Positions 54,945 to 63,823 of a stretch of 64,000 nt of DNA are shown piece after piece; the first letter of the stretch is position 1; each line of letters starts with the position of its first letter. Source of the DNA: Leptolyngbyaceae cyanobacterium JSC-12 (GTDB taxonomy: Bacteria; Cyanobacteriota; Cyanobacteriia; Leptolyngbyales; Leptolyngbyaceae); NCBI GenBank assembly GCA_000309945.1, contig CM001633.1:208723-272722 (forward strand), written 5' to 3'. Below the pieces are notes generated by a model. The model saw nothing but the letters and a program-made list of their open reading frames with translations, did no database searches and was not told the DNA's origin. The position numbers were made by a program, and so were the translations under genes.

Positions 54945-56243
54945 TGCCTTGCAACCGATACCCTTATCCAAACCACAAAGGGCTATGTCCCTATTCAAGA
55001 TATTCAAGTTGGCGATCGGGTACTAACCCACAAAGGACGATTTTCAGCCGTTATAAATACCTCTAAACGCTGGTACGAAGGAGACATTTATTACCTCACT
55101 GTTGCAGGAATTAACCATCCCCTGGTCCTTACAGGAGACCATCCAATCTATGGCATTCAAACGAACCCCTGTGGTTATCAGTTTAGCTATTGCCATCCAG
55201 ACTGCTCCTACATCAAAAGCCAAGGACGCTGCCGACACCAAGCCTTTGCGAACTATCAGCTAGACTGGATACCCGCCTCACAAGCTAAGCCTTTCGATTT
55301 AATCTTTCTCCCAACCCTAACCACAGAACAGTTTCAGCGATCCATTGCGCTGCAAGATTGGTTGCCAGAGGATGACTACCTTGAACGTGATGGTTTACTA
55401 CACTACCAAAAAGCAACGTCTAAATCTCTCAGCCGCAGAGAACAACAAACCGCCACCCTTTGCCGCGATCGTCAATACACCATTCCCGCTCACCTAAAAA
55501 TCACCCCTGCCCTTTGTCGTCTAATCGGACTCTTCATTGCAGAAGGCTATGCCAGACTCGAATCTGATGGCGGCACCATTCAATTTACCCTGCTCTGGGA
55601 AGAGCAAAATCTGCAAGCAGACATTATCCAATTGATGCAAACCTGCTTTGGCCTAGCTCCTGGTAAAACCACCGACAACCGCAAAAATAACAATAACTCT
55701 TTCCGTCTTAACTTCTACTCAAAACCCATCACCACTCTGTTTCGTACCTGGTTTCATACAGAAGAGGGTCAAAAGTGCTTGCCACAATGGGTTTTAGAAC
55801 TTCCTGCTGAATTTTTAGAAGAATTGATCAAAGGCTATTGGTGGGGCGATGGCTATCGTGCTAACAGCGGCTACAAAGCCGTTACTGTCTCTCCTGCTTT
55901 AGCCGGACAAATTCAACTCATTTTACAAAAAATTGGCATTCGCTCTTGCCTTCACACTCGAACCGTTAAGAGTACGATCGTCAACGGCAACCCTGTCATC
56001 GCCCGTTATCCCCAACACAACATCACCGTCAATGGATCATCCTTACTGAAACTCGCAGAATATATTGGTGAACCCAAGCATGAATCGCTATCGCTAAAGC
56101 GCTTTAGCCAACATGGCTATTGGTGGAACAACGGCTATCTCGCCCCCATTCGCAAAGTTGAGCGTAAACCCTACATCGGTTATGTCTACAATCTCGAAAC
56201 TGTAGATCATTCCTACACTACAGCGATGGGCTGTGTGCATAAC
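54945..56243 (+). other. Intein with DOD (LAGLIDADG) homing endonuclease, inserted after DPPY
   Basis: The 433-residue in-frame insert begins with Cys (CLATDTLIQTTKGYVPIQDI, block A) and has block B GDHPIYG with the TxxH-like His. Two LAGLIDADG-like helices follow, LCRLIGLFIAEGYA and LEELIKGYWWGDGYR, then block F YIGYVYNLETVDHSYTT and block G MGCVHN. The next residue is Cys, the +1 nucleophile. All splicing residues are present, so autocatalytic removal is likely. The insertion lies right behind the catalytic motif DPPY, a highly conserved point, as expected for a homing target. As I recall, homologues have Tyr after DPPY where this protein has Cys. Confidence 0.93.
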
Positions 56244-56516
56244 TGCGACAATATTGGTTATGCTGATCTGTCCGACTTTTTCTATGTCTGGTTGCGTCGC
56301 TCTCTAGGCAGTGTTTACCCCAACATTTTCAGTACCCTATTGGTTCCCAAAGCCCAAGAACTGGTTTCCACTCCCTACCGCTTTGAAGGCAGCAAGCAGA
56401 AAGCGAAAGAATTTTTTGAGGAAGGAATTAAGCAAGCCTTCTCACGCATGAGAGCCGTCAGCCATGACTCTTATCCCATTACCATCTTCTACGCATTCAA
56501 ACAACAGGAGGAAGAC

Positions 56517-56672
56517 CCCTCACCCCCCGGCCCCCTCTCCCAAAAGGGGCGAGGGGGGGTTGGTAGCCCTCACCCCCCAGCCCCCTCTCCCCAAGGGCGA
56601 GGAGGAGAAGAAGATATAGACAATCCAGTTCCCCTCTCCCGCCTTGGGAGAGGGGTTAGGGGTGAGGGCAGA
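56517..56672 (+). repeat. Three tandem GC-rich palindromic repeats inside the methyltransferase gene
   Basis: Three units of the second repeat family follow each other, each with a CCCCTCTCCC-type arm and a GGGGCGAGG or GGAGAGGGG-type arm. They are read in frame as PSPPGPLSQKGRGGVG, PHPPAPSPQGRGGEE and NPVPLSRLGRGVRGEG. They lie just upstream of the IS insertion. Confidence 0.82.
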
Positions 56673-56737
56673 GCCTCCACCGGATGGGAAACCATGCTGG
56701 AAGGGTTAATGCAATCCGGCTTAACCATCAACGGCAC

Positions 56738-58192
56738 ACAACTTGGCAAGTTACCGAAGTAGAAAAAACGATCGCCAATCAACTGGGGAGGAGAGCTTGT
56801 AAAATCTGTTCATTTGTATGTCCGTGAGAACATCGCGTCACAATGAATTGCAGCAAATCATCAAAGGCTTGACGAGTGAGGGTATAGAGCTTCTGTCCCA
56901 CCGTTTGCTTGCCTTGAGCAAACTCAAATCGTTCAGATTGTGCGCCAGAACAGGCAGTCCGTTGCAGAATCGACTGCGCCACGCAACTAAGACGGAAGTG
57001 ACGGTTGACCGCTTCCTCGTTCCGCACCTGAGCCGACTCTAGCCCGGTGTGCTGTTTGCTCACCTCATGAAAGACCTCGCAGGACCATCGATAACTCCAA
57101 GTCTGCATGACTCGCCCACTTTCCCAATGCAACGCATCGGTGAGCAGGAAGCGAGGTGGGTCTTGTAAATCTGCTTGCTCGTGGACGATGACCAATCGCT
57201 TGCGTCCAAACTTCTTGAGGCGCACGACTTTGGTAAATGCCCAAATCGGTTTCGTTTCGCCGTTGCGGCAAGTGACTTGAATCGGGCGAAAGCTCTCTGG
57301 GTGATGGATTCTGAGTTCTAAACCAATCGCATCTACCCGTTGCCATTGGTCATTCCACAAGATGTTGCGAGAACTTTCAACTTCACTCACCCAGTGTTTT
57401 CCTGCGGACTCAATCATGGTGGTTAACTCAACGGTCAACACCCCATTGTCAAACGCATAATCGGCGGTGGGAAATTGTCCTTCCGCTTCCACTTGGCGCA
57501 CAATCTCGACGGCAATCTCGGTGCGTTTGCGATACTCCAATCGATTCTTGTGATAATGCAACATCTCAATCAGTCGTTCTCGCACTTGGTCTAAATCGTC
57601 ATAGTGGGATTTTGCCGTCACCTTCAGATACTCCCGTTCTGCCACTGAAAAATCTGGAAACTGCACCACCACGTCAATCCCATCAATTAGGTGGCGGTTC
57701 GCAATCGTCGCCGTCACCACCGTTTGAAAGCAACTCATCCGATGTTCCACATAATCATAGGATCGCTTCACCCCAAAGATCTGCTTGCCCCAATCGTGAT
57801 GGCTGAGCGTCCAATCCAGACTGATGACTTCTCGCCCTCGCCCCTGATGCTCTTTGGCTATCACAGCACGATGATGGGACATTAACTCTGAACTCCTCCA
57901 GCCCGCCTCAAACACCGCTGCGTGCATCGCTCTTCGTCCGCCGACCTCCCCACCTGCTACCCATTGTCCGGCAATCCCTTGCAAGGTTTTGTTCTCACTC
58001 AACAGCAATCCGGTCACATAGCGACTCACCTGCTCAAAGCCTGCGCCTCGGCAGAACAGGTCTCGATATTTCCCAAACTCTTGAGCAATCGTCGATGGCA
58101 CAGCGACAAAGGGCAGCATGATACGGCTACGGCTAACGTCTCCTACATTTTCTGCTTATCTTTTTCCTTTCTGGGTAACTTGCCAAGTCGTG
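56738..58192 (-). mobile_element. DDE insertion sequence (IS4/IS701-like) in the methyltransferase gene
   Basis: The element is about 1455 bp. The ends are inverted copies, ACAACTTGGCAAGTTACC at the left and the complement of CACGACTTGGCAAGTTACC at the right (58174-58192). The target duplication AACGGCAC stands at 56730-56737 and 58193-58200; the exact cut could be shifted by one base. Removing the element with one copy rejoins the frame as TINGTWPM. It carries one transposase gene on the minus strand. Confidence 0.93.
56779..58119 (-). CDS. DDE transposase of the inserted IS
   Basis: The 446-residue protein shows a DDE transposase pattern: VISLDWTLSHHDWGK (about 100, first Asp), YAFDNGVLTVELTTMIES (about 225, second Asp), and a late SYRWSCEVFHEVSKQHTGLESAQVR with the Glu and the YREK-like region. 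This fits IS4/IS701-type enzymes; I cannot decide between the two families. The frame is complete and undisturbed, so the element may still be active. Confidence 0.88.
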   Translation of the reverse strand: MLPFVAVPSTIAQEFGKYRDLFCRGAGFEQVSRYVTGLLLSENKTLQGIAGQWVAGGEVGGRRAMHAAVFEAGWRSSELMSHHRAVIAKEHQGRGREVISLDWTLSHHDWGKQIFGVKRSYDYVEHRMSCFQTVVTATIANRHLIDGIDVVVQFPDFSVAEREYLKVTAKSHYDDLDQVRERLIEMLHYHKNRLEYRKRTEIAVEIVRQVEAEGQFPTADYAFDNGVLTVELTTMIESAGKHWVSEVESSRNILWNDQWQRVDAIGLELRIHHPESFRPIQVTCRNGETKPIWAFTKVVRLKKFGRKRLVIVHEQADLQDPPRFLLTDALHWESGRVMQTWSYRWSCEVFHEVSKQHTGLESAQVRNEEAVNRHFRLSCVAQSILQRTACSGAQSERFEFAQGKQTVGQKLYTLTRQAFDDLLQFIVTRCSHGHTNEQILQALLPS

Positions 58193-59032
58193 AACGGCAC
58201 TTGGCCGATGCGGAGCGAACTCGGTAACCGCATGGTTGCATCCGGCACCAACGCCCTCGCTTCCTCCATCGTCCTAGTCTGTCGTCCCCGTCCCGCCGAT
58301 GCCCCCAAGGCCACCCGTCGCCAGTTCCTCAGCGAACTCCAACGGGAACTGCCCAAGGCCCTCCATGCCCTACAACAGGGCAGCATCGCCCCTGTAGACC
58401 TGGCCCAAGCTAGCATTGGCCCCGGCATGGCGATTTATTCTCGCTATGCCGCCATCCTGGAAAACGACGGTTCCCCCCTGACCGTCCGCACTGCCCTGCA
58501 ACTGATTAACCAATACCTGGACGAATACCTCACCGAGCAAGAGGGCGAATTCGACAGCGACACCCGCTGGGCCATCACCTGGTTCCAGCAACACCAGTTT
58601 GAGCCAGGGCCGTATGGGGAAGCCGAAACCCTCAGCAAAGCCCGCAATACCAGCGTTAGCGGCATGGTGGAAGCGGGCATCCTGGAAGCCAAGGGCGGCA
58701 AAGTGCGCTTGCTCAAACGCGGCGAACTCAAGTCAGACTGGGATCCCAGCGCCGACACCCGAATGTCCCACTGGGAAATTGCTCAGTATCTCATCCATAC
58801 ACTTGATCAAACGGGTGAAATGGGAGCCGCAAAACTGCTGAGCAAGCTGGGAGAACAGGGCGCAATGGCGCGAGACCTGGCCTATCGGCTGTACACCCTC
58901 TGTGACAAAAAAGGTTGGACTCAAGAGAGCATAGCCTACAACAGCCTCGTCATCGCCTGGCCCGAAATTAATCGGTTAGCATCAGAGATAACGATAACGC
59001 AGCATGACCCCCGCCAAACCAGCTTGCTATAA
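58193..59032 (+). pseudogene. DUF1156 DNA methyltransferase, C-terminal part after the IS
   Basis: After the second target copy the frame reads NGTWPMRSELGNRMVASGTN then ALASSIVLVCRPR, the usual continuation of DUF1156 methyltransferases. The remaining 250 residues, helical with FDSDTRWAITWFQQHQFEPG and KGWTQESIAYNSLVIAWPEI, complete the protein to the stop at 59032. The frame is open across the IS end, so a short out-of-place protein could start at 58118, but that is not meaningful. Confidence 0.85.
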
Positions 59033-59034
59033 CC

Positions 59035-59096
59035 CCTCTGCGTCCTCCGTGCCTCTGTGGTGAATATGAACCACAGAGACCCAGAGACCACAGAGA
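59035..59096 (+). repeat. Palindromic repeat between the methyltransferase and Uma2 genes
   Basis: CCTCTGCGTCCTCCGTGCC and TCTGTGGT face ACCACAGAGACCCAGAG and ACCACAGAGA around a short centre. It fills most of the gap before the Uma2 gene at 59122. Confidence 0.75.
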
Positions 59097-59121
59097 TTTC
59101 TAACCTTTATCCACCCAGACG

Positions 59122-59769
59122 ATGGTCACCCTCCAACTCCGCCAACTTATGGTTCCACCCGGTCAACGGCTGCTGATTCACGACCTGAACTGGTCAGACT
59201 TTGAAGCCATCCTGGATGAACTGGGCGAAAAACGCGCCAGCCGCATTGCCTACAGCGATGGAATTTTAGAAATCAGGATGCCATTACCAGAACATGAAGT
59301 TGATAAAGAACTGATTGGCGATCTCGTCAAGATATTGCTGGAAGAGCTAGAGATCGACTGTGAATGCTTCGGTTCAACCACCTCCAAAAAAAAGAAAGCT
59401 AACAGCGGTCTGGAACCCGACCAGTGCTTTTACATCAAAAATCATCAGCAAATGCGTGGTAAGCGTCGCCTGGATCTCACTGTTGACCCACCCCCTGATC
59501 TGGCTATTGAAGTGGATGTCACCTCCAAAACCCAGATCGAGGCCTACACCCGCTTAGGAGTACCCGAACTCTGGGTTTATGAGGGCACCCAGCTAACAAT
59601 TTACCTCCTGCAATCCGGCCAGTATCAAGCGTCTGCCACTAGCCCAACCTTTCCGAATCTACCAATTCTGGCATGGGTTGCAGAAGTCCTAGAGCAAAGC
59701 CGAGCGATCGGTCGCAGCCCTGCCTTACGCGCCTTTCGTCAAACAGTTCGCTCAACCCTAACCCCATAA
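59122..59769 (+). CDS. Uma2 family (DUF820) restriction endonuclease-like protein
   Basis: The 215-residue protein has the PD-(D/E)XK-type core of Uma2: EPDQCFYIKN, PPDLAIEVDVTSKT (Asp, Glu) and the later IEAYTRLGVPELWVYE. The family is greatly expanded in cyanobacteria and its biological role is unclear. It lies between two palindromic repeats and between the methyltransferase and DUF499 genes, in the same direction; it is probably a passenger of the repeats rather than a core defence gene. Confidence 0.9.
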   Translation: MVTLQLRQLMVPPGQRLLIHDLNWSDFEAILDELGEKRASRIAYSDGILEIRMPLPEHEVDKELIGDLVKILLEELEIDCECFGSTTSKKKKANSGLEPDQCFYIKNHQQMRGKRRLDLTVDPPPDLAIEVDVTSKTQIEAYTRLGVPELWVYEGTQLTIYLLQSGQYQASATSPTFPNLPILAWVAEVLEQSRAIGRSPALRAFRQTVRSTLTP

Positions 59770-59771
59770 AC

Positions 59772-59835
59772 CCCTCCGTGCCCTCCCTGCCTCTGTGGTA
59801 AATAAAAACCACGAAGACACAAAGGACACAAAGAA
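59772..59835 (+). repeat. Palindromic repeat between the Uma2 and DUF499 genes
   Basis: CCCTCCGTGCCCTCCCTGCC and TCTGTGGT face ACCACGAAGACACAAAGG and ACACAAAGA. A GTG inside it is in frame with the DUF499 gene, but the true start is more likely ATG 59864. Confidence 0.75.
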
Positions 59836-59863
59836 TACCCACCCTAACCCAATTGTTTATGCT

Positions 59864-62800
59864 ATGGCCATCAGCAACCACGAACGAGTCGGACGCGCCC
59901 TCAAGCTACTCCACGAAGGACTTTATCCCTACTTTGAACGGGAAATGATCGATGCCTACACACATCAGTGGCCATTACGAGCTGCGGCCTATTTCGATAA
60001 AGACAGTGTTGCAGTTCAAGCGAGCCTCAAGACCGATCTCTATGACTTCCTCAAGTTCATGTGGAGCGAGTGGAATGACGTATTTCGCAAAACACTCGGC
60101 AAAACTGAACGCAGTCTACTTTCGGAGTGTCAGGATATTCGCAACGCATGGGCGCATAATCCCACTTTCACGACTGATGATGCCTACCGCGCTTTAGATA
60201 CGATCAATCGTCTTCTGTCTGCGGTGTCTGCTCCCGAAGCTGCCGAAGTTGAAAAGCAAAAACAAGAACTCCTGCGGCTACGGTTTGAAGACCAGGCCAA
60301 GCGAGAAACCCGCCGCGCAACCATCACCCCCACCGAAGGCCAGCCCCAAGCCGGACTTAAACCCTGGCGCGACATTGCCACCCCCCACCCCGATGTCGCC
60401 TCCGGCAACTTCCAGCAAGCCGAATTTGCCGCTGACCTCTGGCAGGTCTACCTCGACCAAGGCTCCGACGAATACCGCGACCCCACCGAATTCTATCGCC
60501 GCACCTACCTCACCGACGGGCTGCAACAACTCCTCACCAACGCCCTGAAACGCCTCAGCGGTCAAGGCGGCGACCCGGTGATTGAACTGCAAACCAACTT
60601 TGGTGGCGGCAAAACCCACGCCATGCTGGCCCTTTATCACCTCTGTCAAGCTCGGCAAACCAGCGACCTGCCGAGTATGGAACCTGTCTTTCAGGCTACC
60701 GGCATCAACCAGCCTCCGCAAAATGTCAACATCGCCGTTCTGGTGGGCAACAAGCTCCAACCCAGCGGCATTGTGCCCTACGGTTTCGATGCGGCCAAGC
60801 GCCCGATGATTAGAACCCTCTGGGGCGAACTGGCCTGGCAACTGGGCGGTGCAGAGGGCTATGAACTGGTGCGGCAGGCCGACGAAACCTCCACCAATCC
60901 CGGCGATACCCTCACCCACCTGTTTAACCGCTATGCCCCCTGCCTGATCCTGATTGATGAATGGGTGGCCTATGCCCGCCAATTGCACGATAATCCTGAC
61001 CTGGCGGGGGGCAGTTTCGACACCCAGTTCACCTTTGCCCAAACCCTCAGTGAATCCGCTAAGAATGCCAAAGAAACCCTGCTAGTGGTCAGCATTCCCT
61101 CATCGGATATTGAAATTGGTGGAGAACGCGGCAAGGAAGCCCTCGATCGCCTGAAAAATGCGATCGGTCGCGTCGAATCCCCCTGGCGACCAGCCAGCGC
61201 CGAAGAAAGCTTTGAAATTGTCCGCCGTCGTCTGTTTCAGCCCCTCACCGACCCTACCCTGTTTGTGCAGCGGGATGCGGTGGTCAAAGCCTTTATGGAT
61301 CTGTACCGCAGCCAAAGCCAGGAATTTCCCGGCGAATGCAAAGACAGTGACTACAAGCGCCGCCTCAAAGCCGCCTACCCCATCCATCCCGAACTGTTCG
61401 ATCGCCTCTACACCGACTGGTCCACCCTCGACAAATTCCAACGCACCCGTGGCGTACTGCGCCTGATGGCCAAAGTCATCCATACCCTCTGGGAGCGCAA
61501 CGACCAAAGCCTGATGATCCTGCCTGCCCACATCCCCATGGACGATCAACAGGTGCAGTCCGAACTCACCCGCTACTTGGAGGATAACTGGCTGCCTGTC
61601 ATCGATAAAGACGTAGACGGACCCAATTCCCTACCCTTAACCCTCGATTGCGGCAATTCCAACTTGGGCCGTTATTCCGCCTGTCGCCGCGTCGCCCGCA
61701 CCGTCTACATGGGGTCTGCTCCCACCCTGCGAGCCGCCAATCGCGGCATTGAAGATCGCCGCATCAAGCTAGGCTGCGTACAACCCGGCGAAACCCCCCC
61801 CATCTTTGGCGATGCCCTGCGACGGCTTACCGATCAGGCCACCTACCTGTACCTCGACGGCAATCGCTACTGGATTTCCACCCAGCCCAACGTCAACCGC
61901 ACCGCCCAAGAACGGGCCGAGCAACTGCTAACGCGCGATCGCTACCCCATCTGGCAACAGATCATCCAACGCCTTAAAGCCAATACCAAAGCCGACAAAA
62001 ACCGAGGCGAATTCAGCACCGTCCACATCGCCCCCGACTCCACCGCCGATATCCCCGACGACTGTACCCAGGGTGTCCGGCTAGTGGTGCTGCATCCCCA
62101 ATATCCCCACAGCAGAGCGAATCAGGATAGCCCCGCCCGCCAATGGGTTGAAGCAGCCCTGCACCACCGAGGCAGCAGCCCTCGCTATTACAAAAACACC
62201 CTGCTCTTCCTAGCAGCCGACCAAGCCAAACTGGAAACCCTGGAGCGCAACACCGCCCAATACTTGGCATGGAGCGCGATCGTCGCCGAAAAAGAGACCC
62301 TCAACCTGGATGCCTTCCAAACCAACCAAGCCAGCACCAAACTCCAGCAGTCCAATCAAGAGGTGGATGGGAACCTGCGCGACACCTATCAATGGCTGCT
62401 GATCCCAACCCAACCCGATGCCCAGGGCAGTATCCAGTGGAGAGAAATGCGCCTGCAGGGGCAAGACACCCCCATCCTGCAAGCCAGCCGCAAAGCCGTC
62501 CACGAAGGCGATCTGCTGCCCGTTTACTCCGCCACCAACCTGCGCCTAGATACCCTCGATCGATTCCTCTGGCGCAACACGAACCACATCGACCTGAAAC
62601 AGCTATGGGAGTATTTAACTCAGTACCTCTACCTGCCCCGCCTCAAAGATCAAAACGTCTTGCTGGAAGCAGTTCGTAGCGGCATTGCATCAACCACTTG
62701 GGCAGACAGTTTTGCCTATGCCGAAGGCTTCGACGCGGCAACAGGAAAGTATCTCGGCCTGCGCGTTGCCACCGGCATCAACCCCAACATCAGCCCCCAA

Positions 62801-63205
62801 AGCCTGCTGGTAAAGCCAGAGGTGGCTCAGGAGCAATTGGATGGGGAGAGGAGAAGAGAGGAAAGAGAAGGGAGAAAAGAGGAAAGAGAAGGGAGAAAAG
62901 AGGAAAGCGAAACAACAAGCCAGATGCCAATGAGCAATCAACAACTCACTCCTCCCTCCTCTCGCCCTGTCTTCCGGAGATTTTATGGAAACATCGAGCT
63001 GGATGCAATGCGGATTAATCGTGACGCTTCAGCGATCGCCAACGAGGTCATTCAACACCTCACCGCCTTACCAGGTGCTACAGTCAAAATCACCCTGGAA
63101 ATTGATGCTGAAATTCCGGATGGGGTTCCTGATGATGTAGCGCGTACTGTGATGGAAAATTGTCGAACACTCAAGTTTAATCGTCAATCCTTTGAGCAGA
63201 GTTGA
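59864..63205 (+). CDS. DUF499 ATPase with N-terminal Swt1-like HEPN domain (defence)
   Basis: The protein of 1113 residues starts at ATG 59864 (MAISNHERVGRALKLLHEGL). Residues 1-120 form a Swt1-like HEPN domain with the RNase motif RNAWAH (93-98). The DUF499 ATPase follows with Walker A NFGGGKTHA (Lys250) and Walker B CLILIDEWV (Asp365, Glu366). DUF499 proteins resemble PglY/BrxC ATPases and are linked to DUF1156 methyltransferases in predicted phage-defence arrays (memory). A 21-bp tandem repeat adds EEREGRK twice at about 999-1015. It could be the regulatory or effector ATPase of the island. The frame is intact although the methyltransferase is not. Confidence 0.88.
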   Translation: MAISNHERVGRALKLLHEGLYPYFEREMIDAYTHQWPLRAAAYFDKDSVAVQASLKTDLYDFLKFMWSEWNDVFRKTLGKTERSLLSECQDIRNAWAHNPTFTTDDAYRALDTINRLLSAVSAPEAAEVEKQKQELLRLRFEDQAKRETRRATITPTEGQPQAGLKPWRDIATPHPDVASGNFQQAEFAADLWQVYLDQGSDEYRDPTEFYRRTYLTDGLQQLLTNALKRLSGQGGDPVIELQTNFGGGKTHAMLALYHLCQARQTSDLPSMEPVFQATGINQPPQNVNIAVLVGNKLQPSGIVPYGFDAAKRPMIRTLWGELAWQLGGAEGYELVRQADETSTNPGDTLTHLFNRYAPCLILIDEWVAYARQLHDNPDLAGGSFDTQFTFAQTLSESAKNAKETLLVVSIPSSDIEIGGERGKEALDRLKNAIGRVESPWRPASAEESFEIVRRRLFQPLTDPTLFVQRDAVVKAFMDLYRSQSQEFPGECKDSDYKRRLKAAYPIHPELFDRLYTDWSTLDKFQRTRGVLRLMAKVIHTLWERNDQSLMILPAHIPMDDQQVQSELTRYLEDNWLPVIDKDVDGPNSLPLTLDCGNSNLGRYSACRRVARTVYMGSAPTLRAANRGIEDRRIKLGCVQPGETPPIFGDALRRLTDQATYLYLDGNRYWISTQPNVNRTAQERAEQLLTRDRYPIWQQIIQRLKANTKADKNRGEFSTVHIAPDSTADIPDDCTQGVRLVVLHPQYPHSRANQDSPARQWVEAALHHRGSSPRYYKNTLLFLAADQAKLETLERNTAQYLAWSAIVAEKETLNLDAFQTNQASTKLQQSNQEVDGNLRDTYQWLLIPTQPDAQGSIQWREMRLQGQDTPILQASRKAVHEGDLLPVYSATNLRLDTLDRFLWRNTNHIDLKQLWEYLTQYLYLPRLKDQNVLLEAVRSGIASTTWADSFAYAEGFDAATGKYLGLRVATGINPNISPQSLLVKPEVAQEQLDGERRREEREGRKEEREGRKEESETTSQMPMSNQQLTPPSSRPVFRRFYGNIELDAMRINRDASAIANEVIQHLTALPGATVKITLEIDAEIPDGVPDDVARTVMENCRTLKFNRQSFEQS
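62858..62908 (+). repeat. 21-bp tandem repeat in the DUF499 gene
   Basis: GAGGAAAGAGAAGGGAGAAA plus one A occurs at 62858-62878 and 62879-62899, followed by a partial third unit. It is purine-only and read as EEREGRK repeats in a linker before the C-terminal domain. Confidence 0.85.
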
Positions 63206-63237
63206 CATGGCGATCATGAAAAATGAAGGGCTGGTCT

Positions 63238-63420
63238 TTAACCAAACTGTAAATTTTGAGGCAGTAGCAAATATTGACCAATCCAGCGAATACGACCTTG
63301 CTGCTCAAATTGGCTTAGTAAACGGGTTATCGTAACTCGTGTTGTGCCTAGCGTGTCGGCAATATCCTGATGGGTCAGGCGGATGGGTTTAGGCATAACG
63401 GGGATACTGCTCTGCAACAT
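63238..63420 (-). pseudogene. Helix-turn-helix fragment of a Crp/Fnr-family regulator
   Basis: The 60-residue frame is the DNA-binding end of a Crp-type regulator: IRLTHQDIADTLGTTRVTIT then RLLSQFEQQGRI, with the recognition helix TTRVTITRLL. The cNMP-binding domain and dimer helix are absent, and a stop lies just upstream of the ATG. It may be a remnant or a very short regulator. Confidence 0.6.
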
Positions 63421-63439
63421 TTACATTACTTGCGCGCAG

Positions 63440-63640
63440 TCACGAAGGGTGTGCTGTGCGCGATCGCGTACCATCAGTATTCCCTAATCGGCAAGAGTGC
63501 ATGAGTTGACTGACAGTTGCAGTCGCTAAATTCGGCATTTCCTGACGACAACTTGGGCAAAACCAATAGACACCAGAGCTACGAACATGACGCAACAAGG
63601 TTCTAGTGCAGCAAATGCAATCATTATGACTATGGCTCAT
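63440..63640 (-). CDS. Small Cys-rich zinc-ribbon-like protein
   Basis: The 66-residue protein has CICC near the N-terminus and VYWFCPSCRQEMP, so two CxxC knuckles that could hold zinc. The segment with RSSGVYWFCPSCRQEMP is a motif I have met in cyanobacterial hypothetical proteins. Its ATG overlaps the end of the upstream small gene by 11 bp, implying translational coupling. Confidence 0.6.
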   Translation of the reverse strand: MSHSHNDCICCTRTLLRHVRSSGVYWFCPSCRQEMPNLATATVSQLMHSCRLGNTDGTRSRTAHPS

Positions 63641-63821
63641 AGGAGGGACACCTTATATCTCCGTAAGAGCAAAAAACACAACAATCTCCAGGTAATGGCT
63701 TGAGTAGCTGTCTGCATCCGTCACACTCATAAAAGTACACACAGGCATCGAGGGGTACTTCCTCAGCCTTTTGATAGCCACAGGAGGGACAGGTGATAGT
63801 AGAGATGTGAGCGGTTGCCAT
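63630..63821 (-). CDS. Small GDCCVFCSYG-type zinc-ribbon protein
   Basis: The 63-residue protein contains CPSCGYQK, YECDGC and GDCCVFCSYGDIRCP: eight cysteines in pairs. The last motif marks a widespread small family of unknown function, often beside metal-resistance or thiol genes (memory). It probably binds zinc or another soft metal. The start ATG lies 3 bp from a strong inverted repeat and has no visible ribosome-binding site. Confidence 0.7.
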   Translation of the reverse strand: MATAHISTITCPSCGYQKAEEVPLDACVYFYECDGCRQLLKPLPGDCCVFCSYGDIRCPSYEP

Positions 63822-63823
63822 TC

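Larger units (their letters stand above)
53583..56762 (+). pseudogene. DUF1156 DNA methyltransferase, central part with intein, cut by an IS
   Basis: The frame holds methyltransferase motif I ([15 protein letters not shown]), a zinc ribbon pair (CPNPACGC and CLACG, about residues 140-220), two in-frame palindromic repeats (about 103-122 and 170-189), and catalytic motif IV STDPPY at 449-454. A 433-residue intein follows directly (455-887). The extein resumes CDNIGYADLSDFFYVWLRR. Three GC-rich repeats are read near the end (about 979-1030). Native sequence ends at base 56737 in TINGT, where the IS begins. This enzyme would methylate N6-adenine or N4-cytosine to mark self DNA; in its present state it cannot be made whole unless the frameshift and IS are bypassed. 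Confidence 0.88.

Noticed and set aside
54945-56243. Possibility that this insert is a group II intron or IS
   Set aside because: It is open throughout in the host frame, begins with Cys, ends with His-Asn before Cys, and has intein splice blocks.
49446-59835. Possibility that the recurring palindromic repeats form a CRISPR array
   Set aside because: Units are irregularly spaced over 10 kb, lie within genes, and have no regular unique spacers.
60278-61042. 254-codon minus-strand frame opposite the DUF499 gene
   Set aside because: It is the reverse of the conserved ATPase region with its Walker motifs on the plus strand; no independent support.
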